Assembly (NCBI GenBank): GCA_023391155.1
Contig: JAEWBM010000039.1
Location: 1-26,856 of the forward strand
DNA length: 26,856 nt
Direction: 5' to 3'
DNA from: Acidobacteriota bacterium
GTDB taxonomy: Bacteria; Acidobacteriota; Blastocatellia; Pyrinomonadales; Pyrinomonadaceae
Both the position numbers and the translations under genes were made by a program. Each line of letters opens with the position of its first letter. Positions within the stretch are counted from its first letter, which is position 1. Shown piece by piece: positions 24,101-26,856 of this stretch. The notes under the pieces were generated by a model. The model was not told the DNA's origin. It saw nothing but the letters and a program-made list of their open reading frames with translations, and ran no database searches.

Positions 24101-24702
24101 TCTCTAAATTCTATGACGAACGTCTCGCTCAATATTTTGAGGAAGCCGGCGGCCAATTAAAGGTTCGTGAGACAAGCGACGTCCAGTTCTCTGACGAGTT
24201 CGTGGCCTACTTGAACAACGCATTCCGGCTGCGGACAGCACTCTTCGGAACCAGTGCGACACCGAAATTCGAATATGAGTTCTCGCTTCAGCCGGTTCCC
24301 GACGCCATTGTCGAGGTCACGATCGACGGCCTGAAGATCACCTCTCAAGGCACGGGTTCCGTCAAGGGAACCTTCCCTGCCTCGCAGTCGGCCGAGACGG
24401 GCGTGCTGGTCAATCTGCTTCCGACCGGAGCGGCGGCACCCGTCGAAACCCCGGCGTTCGGCAGTAATACGAACTCGGCATCGGCGACATCGTCATCCAC
24501 ATCGCTCACCTTCCAGGGCAACTGGGGCCTTTTCAAATTTGTCGATGCCTCCCAGCCTCAGAAGCAGCCGGGCGGCGAATACCTTTTGACGTTTGCAGTC
24601 GCCGGCAAAAAAGTGAACGCGACTATTAAGCCCAGCGGAGGCGATCTGTTCGACAAATCGACCTTCCGCACGGTCAAGGCGCCGCAGGCCCTCTTAAAGT
24701 GA
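21109..24702 (+). CDS. tssM: type VI secretion membrane protein TssM (IcmF)
   Basis: TssM spans the inner membrane and forms the periplasmic arch of the T6SS membrane complex. Two helices lie at about 10-32 and 42-64. A cytoplasmic NTPase-like domain follows with Walker A GAPRSGKSS (138-146) and the DTAGRY (187-192) of the switch/Walker B region. A third helix lies at about 427-449. The rest, to residue 1197, is periplasmic: the IcmF-related region includes LFTFVGTPEQTDKIPIDTY, and the C-terminal beta-domain ends near GEYLLTFAVAGKK; in known systems this tail contacts TssJ. Length is normal. Walker A is intact, which is not true of every TssM. No strong ribosome site is seen before the ATG. 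Confidence 0.96.
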   Translation: MSSWATGQMKYALGLGSIMSFYGIVGAIVLMMPEGSIGRNQKVVVIVLLLLTMPFTLLTGYLAARRSKKKAEKREAEAAEKADAPAGDAPPAKAAAPAGTYPDIASSSEEVVQFLKSSNLGEGGKDAVYSLPWYLVAGAPRSGKSSLVISSGLNFQTLPSQRQSELKTVRPTPNIDWRVTSDGLFIDTAGRYQTEGVDGDEWSALLENIRKYRSNRPLDGFLLVVNAATVLANDDRENEELAKVLRARLDDAMQRLKVRFPVYLIFTHADSIEGFRDSFSRSKNEEKALVWGATIPIEKSDNAQAMFDGEFELLHTSVMKRRLARLSAPFPPVRQLRIFNFPLHFGSSRRKFGAFVNALFRPNPFSENPFLRGFYFTAVPETKATQGIPAAAGQGYFTERLFRDVLLRDKDLVKTFLAQRQRPPIMGWFLTLLGAFIVIALLAASGVSLYLNQQLLNRSVAVGQKALDLRQADSGKDILAKNEEEVRQEIRVLEDMRPLLTELDNNDRDGAPLHMRFGMYSGTDIYEQNLLPLYFNLVEGRFKNPTIRKIEADLRKFADGKGVTNPAKLSDEEKTYLEQHYNLLKAYLMLSGEYRDKAEASHIANSIRDIWAVESKVPADMRPTALAHLDFWAKQVDRDAAAGDFPRIELDEKLVADARQKLKAFPPVYRYYSNRVTEISREIDDTAGPTTVESILSRNGADASYVTGNYRVPGAFTRAGYERMKTAIAEADAKLSEDDWVMGEVGRGDVTQSTDAGTMNDIYHRDYADQWRNFVKGIQVKPYANKNEATDALQSFSSAGSPMGALMREIAVNTNLSAQPPATGLWNWIMSFFSKGSTVEGGGTQPEREFRPLFTFVGTPEQTDKIPIDTYSSTLGRLYNDLAAVSENRLKSIAEELAKEEDPRELRLVEREKTINGLLGGFNETAAGQDLAALLMKPTGNLRTLLGADATRALAKVWTDEIMPAAAEIERGYPFEDSASDSDLTKLTAFLNPSDGRLSKFYDERLAQYFEEAGGQLKVRETSDVQFSDEFVAYLNNAFRLRTALFGTSATPKFEYEFSLQPVPDAIVEVTIDGLKITSQGTGSVKGTFPASQSAETGVLVNLLPTGAAAPVETPAFGSNTNSASATSSSTSLTFQGNWGLFKFVDASQPQKQPGGEYLLTFAVAGKKVNATIKPSGGDLFDKSTFRTVKAPQALLK

Positions 24703-24724
24703 GCCGAAAGCCTAAGGAGATATT

Positions 24725-25558
24725 ATGAACGACGCAAAATTGGCATTGGATAAGGGCGATCTTAAAGGGGCGGTCGAGGCCGCACTTCGGCTCGTCAAAA
24801 CGAACCCGACCGACACCGTCGCGAGAATATTTCTTTTCGAACTGTCGTGCTTTGCCGGCGATTGGGAACGTGCTGAAAAGCAGCTCGACGTCGTCGGCCA
24901 TCAGGATATGAACGCGATGATCGGCTCAAAGATATACCAGCAAAATCTCAAAGCCGAGCGCGACCGTATGGAGTACTTTGCAAACGGGAAAAAACCCGAG
25001 ACCCTTACCGCAACGCCGGCGTATATGACCGACCTGCTTCAGGCCAACAATCGCGTCCGCGAGGGCGACATAATGGGGGCTCGCGGGCTGCTTGATTCCG
25101 TCGAAGAGGCTAGGCCCGCCTTTAAGTGCAAGGTGAACGGTGAAGGCTTCAGCGATATTCGCGATTACAACGACCTCACCATGTCGGTCTTCGAGGTGAT
25201 CTTCAAAGACGCGTATATCTGGATCCCTTTCGAGTTCATCGAGAGCGTTAAATTCTTTAAGCCAAAATCGCTTCGCGACCTCTTCTGGATACAGGCCGAG
25301 GTTGAGCTTACCAATGGGACAAACGGCGAGATGTTCTTCCCCGCGCTTTATTCCGGTTCATGGAAGAGCGAAAACGATCAGGTTCGCCTCGGCCGCATGA
25401 CCGACTGGCGTGACCTCGGCGAGGACCTCTTCGTCGGTGAGGGAATGAAGCTGTTTTGGATGGATGGTAAGGACCGCTCGATCGTCGATATCGAAACGAT
25501 CGAATTCGAGCGTGCCGAGGCCGAGGAAGAGGCTGCGGCCGCCCCGGCAGAAAGTTGA
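24725..25558 (+). CDS. tagJ: type VI secretion accessory protein TagJ (ImpE family)
   Basis: The 277-residue protein begins with TPR-like helices (KLALDKGDLKGAVEAALRLV, then ELSCFAGDWERAEKQLDVVG) and continues with the ImpE beta-rich domain, including WIPFEFIESVKFFKPKSLRD and DLFWIQAEVEL, the best conserved block of the family. TagJ of the Pseudomonas H1 system (HsiE1) binds the sheath protein TssB and relates to ClpV-driven sheath recycling. Its presence suggests that tssB/tssC and clpV exist near by, outside this window. The start is supported by a perfect AAGGAG eight bases before the ATG, 22 bases after tssM. Confidence 0.93.
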   Translation: MNDAKLALDKGDLKGAVEAALRLVKTNPTDTVARIFLFELSCFAGDWERAEKQLDVVGHQDMNAMIGSKIYQQNLKAERDRMEYFANGKKPETLTATPAYMTDLLQANNRVREGDIMGARGLLDSVEEARPAFKCKVNGEGFSDIRDYNDLTMSVFEVIFKDAYIWIPFEFIESVKFFKPKSLRDLFWIQAEVELTNGTNGEMFFPALYSGSWKSENDQVRLGRMTDWRDLGEDLFVGEGMKLFWMDGKDRSIVDIETIEFERAEAEEEAAAAPAES

Positions 25559-25594
25559 TCTTTATTAGTGATTTATTTCCGGAGTTCGTATATT

Positions 25595-25618
25595 ATGAGT
25601 GCAAATTTCTCACTCTAA
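25595..25618 (+). other. seven-codon mini-ORF upstream of tssA
   Basis: After GGAG (25581-25584) with ten bases of spacing, the codons read MSANFSL and stop, 46 bases before tssA. It may be a leader peptide. The overlapping TATTAT could instead be a -10 promoter box. Nothing in the short peptide itself suggests a function. Confidence 0.25.
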
Positions 25619-25648
25619 CGTTCGCCGGCCCTGGTTTCTCAGAAAACT

Positions 25649-25654
25649 AAGGAG
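25649..25654 (+). promoter_or_regulatory. ribosome binding site that fixes the tssA start
   Basis: AAGGAG with ten bases to the ATG at 25665. A GTG at 25599 is in frame but has no such site and would add a basic, non-conserved extension of 22 residues. Confidence 0.65.
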
Positions 25655-25664
25655 TTTTTTCTTG

Positions 25665-26822
25665 ATGAGCGAAGAACTGCGACAACCACCTGTTGTTGAT
25701 CTTGAGTCGTTGCTTCAGCCGATCTCGGGCGAAAGCCCGTCCGGCGAAAGCCTCCGCTACGCCGGCCTCTATGATGAGATCGCCGAGGCCCGCCGAGCCG
25801 ACGATGGCCTCAACCAGGGTGAATGGCAGACCGAGCAAAAGGTCGCCGATTACCGCCGCGTCATCGATCTCGCCACCCCGGCACTCGGTTCCGAGACCAA
25901 AGACCTTCAGATCGCGGTTTGGCTTACTGAAGCGCTTATGAAGCAGCACGGGTTCGTCGGCCTGCGCGACGGGCTGCAGTTTCTTGGCGGTTTGCACGAC
26001 ACTTTTTGGGAGACGATGCATCCCGAAATGGAGGACGGCGACCAGGAAGGCAGGGCAAACGCGATCTCTTGGCTCGACACGACCGGCGCACTTGTCGTCA
26101 AAGAGGCAAAGATCACCGGGGCAACCGGCTATAGCTTTATCGATTTTGAAGATTCGAAGACGTTCGACATCCCTGAAAATCTCGACACGCTTTCGACCGA
26201 AGACCAGGTCAAATACAACCAGCTTCGCGATCAGGCCGAACGCGAGCAGCGGGTCACCGCCGACCTCTGGCGTAAGGAAAAGGCCGCGACGCGACGAGCC
26301 TTTTGCGAACAAACCAATTTCACTATCGAAGAATGCTGGGCGGCCTTTAACGATCTCAACCGCCTCATCGAGGAAAAGTACGACCGCAATCAGGCTCCCG
26401 GCCTTTCAAATCTTCGAAAATCGCTCGACGCGGTTCATGAGCAGGTAAAAAAGCTCCTCGAAGAAAAGCGGCTGGAAGAGCCCGATGAGACGGATGTCGC
26501 TGAGGAAGGCGGCGAGGCCGGTGCCGACGGGACCGCAGCGGTCGCCGCTGGCGGTGGCGTCGCAACACCGGCCGGTGCTATTCAGAATCGAAAGGACGCC
26601 CTGCGGCGGCTTGCCGATATAGCAGATTTTTTCCAAAAGACCGAACCTCACAGTCCGGTCGCCTATTTGGTCCAGCGGGCGGTCAAATGGGGGCATATGC
26701 CGCTCGAGAGCTGGCTTCAGGATGTGATAAAGGATGAAACGATCCTTTATCAGCTCCGCCAGACGCTCGGGTTTAATACATCGTCCGCAGAACAGAATCA
26801 GGGTGGGCAGTCAGAGACCTAA
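25665..26822 (+). CDS. tssA: type VI secretion protein TssA (ImpA N-terminal family)
   Basis: TssA caps or primes the growing T6SS tail at the baseplate. The N-terminal ImpA domain is clear: LESLLQPISGESPSGESLRY, the downstream DYRRVIDLATPAL with LQIAVWLTEALMKQHGFVGL, and FWETMHPEMEDGD. A charged Glu/Lys helix and an Ala/Gly-rich linker (about 285-300) lead to a C-terminal domain with DALRRLADIADFFQKTEPHS and the following AVKWGHMPLESWL, conserved in the TssA group. The product is 385 residues from the ATG at 25665, chosen for its ribosome site. It lies 106 bases after tagJ, the longest gap inside the T6SS run. Only 34 bases remain after its stop, with nothing recognisable in them. Confidence 0.95.
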   Translation: MSEELRQPPVVDLESLLQPISGESPSGESLRYAGLYDEIAEARRADDGLNQGEWQTEQKVADYRRVIDLATPALGSETKDLQIAVWLTEALMKQHGFVGLRDGLQFLGGLHDTFWETMHPEMEDGDQEGRANAISWLDTTGALVVKEAKITGATGYSFIDFEDSKTFDIPENLDTLSTEDQVKYNQLRDQAEREQRVTADLWRKEKAATRRAFCEQTNFTIEECWAAFNDLNRLIEEKYDRNQAPGLSNLRKSLDAVHEQVKKLLEEKRLEEPDETDVAEEGGEAGADGTAAVAAGGGVATPAGAIQNRKDALRRLADIADFFQKTEPHSPVAYLVQRAVKWGHMPLESWLQDVIKDETILYQLRQTLGFNTSSAEQNQGGQSET

Positions 26823-26856
26823 GGGTGTACGCAGCGGCGTTTTCCGTGTGTGGTTC

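Noticed and set aside
1..26856. CRISPR arrays, insertion sequences, tRNA genes, toxin-antitoxin pairs
   Set aside because: No regularly spaced repeats, transposase motifs, cloverleaf-like sequences or small paired toxin genes were found on reading through; the window is nearly all coding.

Overview
The window is a 26.9 kb, high-GC bacterial chromosome fragment that is almost fully coding; no gap between genes exceeds about 120 bp. I see no rRNA, tRNA, CRISPR array, insertion sequence or phage gene. The mix of genes (several secreted proteins of unknown function, a TlpA-like protein coupled to thiO, and a type VI secretion locus carrying FHA genes) looks to me like an acidobacterium, perhaps of the Blastocatellia/Pyrinomonadaceae type. 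That placement is an impression from protein style, not a measurement.

Positions 1-8585 are mostly housekeeping and envelope genes. They hold the C-terminal half of an M16 peptidase, a six-helix membrane protein, and queE-queC (7-deazaguanine synthesis, minus strand, ATGA overlap). Next come an M24 Xaa-Pro aminopeptidase and a DoxX-like membrane protein. A minus-strand run of four exported proteins follows: a small Cys-motif protein with its own terminator, then a tight three-gene set made of an unknown protein, a calcineurin-like phosphoesterase and a protein with kinase-like motifs. An NAD-type isocitrate dehydrogenase closes the section.

Positions 8706-13322 are plus-strand metabolism: glycine oxidase ThiO, a TlpA-like thioredoxin-fold protein overlapping it by ATGA, a class I methyltransferase, and a cystathionine beta-synthase with C-terminal CBS domains.

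Positions 13345 to the end form a type VI secretion (T6SS) locus. A Pro-rich single-helix protein is followed by three tandem paralogous genes, each coding for a cytoplasmic FHA domain, one membrane helix and an export-side lytic-transglycosylase-like domain. Only the middle copy keeps the catalytic Glu; the other two have Arg and His at the aligned position and look like pseudoenzymes. Then come a YkgJ-type Cys-cluster protein, tssK, tssL, tssM, tagJ/impE and tssA. The sheath (tssB/C), tube (hcp), tssE/F/G, clpV, vgrG and any tssJ are not in the window and may lie downstream.

The most interesting feature is the FHA-helix-transglycosylase triplet. It could join a cytoplasmic phosphothreonine reader to peptidoglycan cutting or binding at the site where the TssKLM complex is built. 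The second most interesting is the secreted kinase-like protein encoded next to a secreted phosphoesterase.
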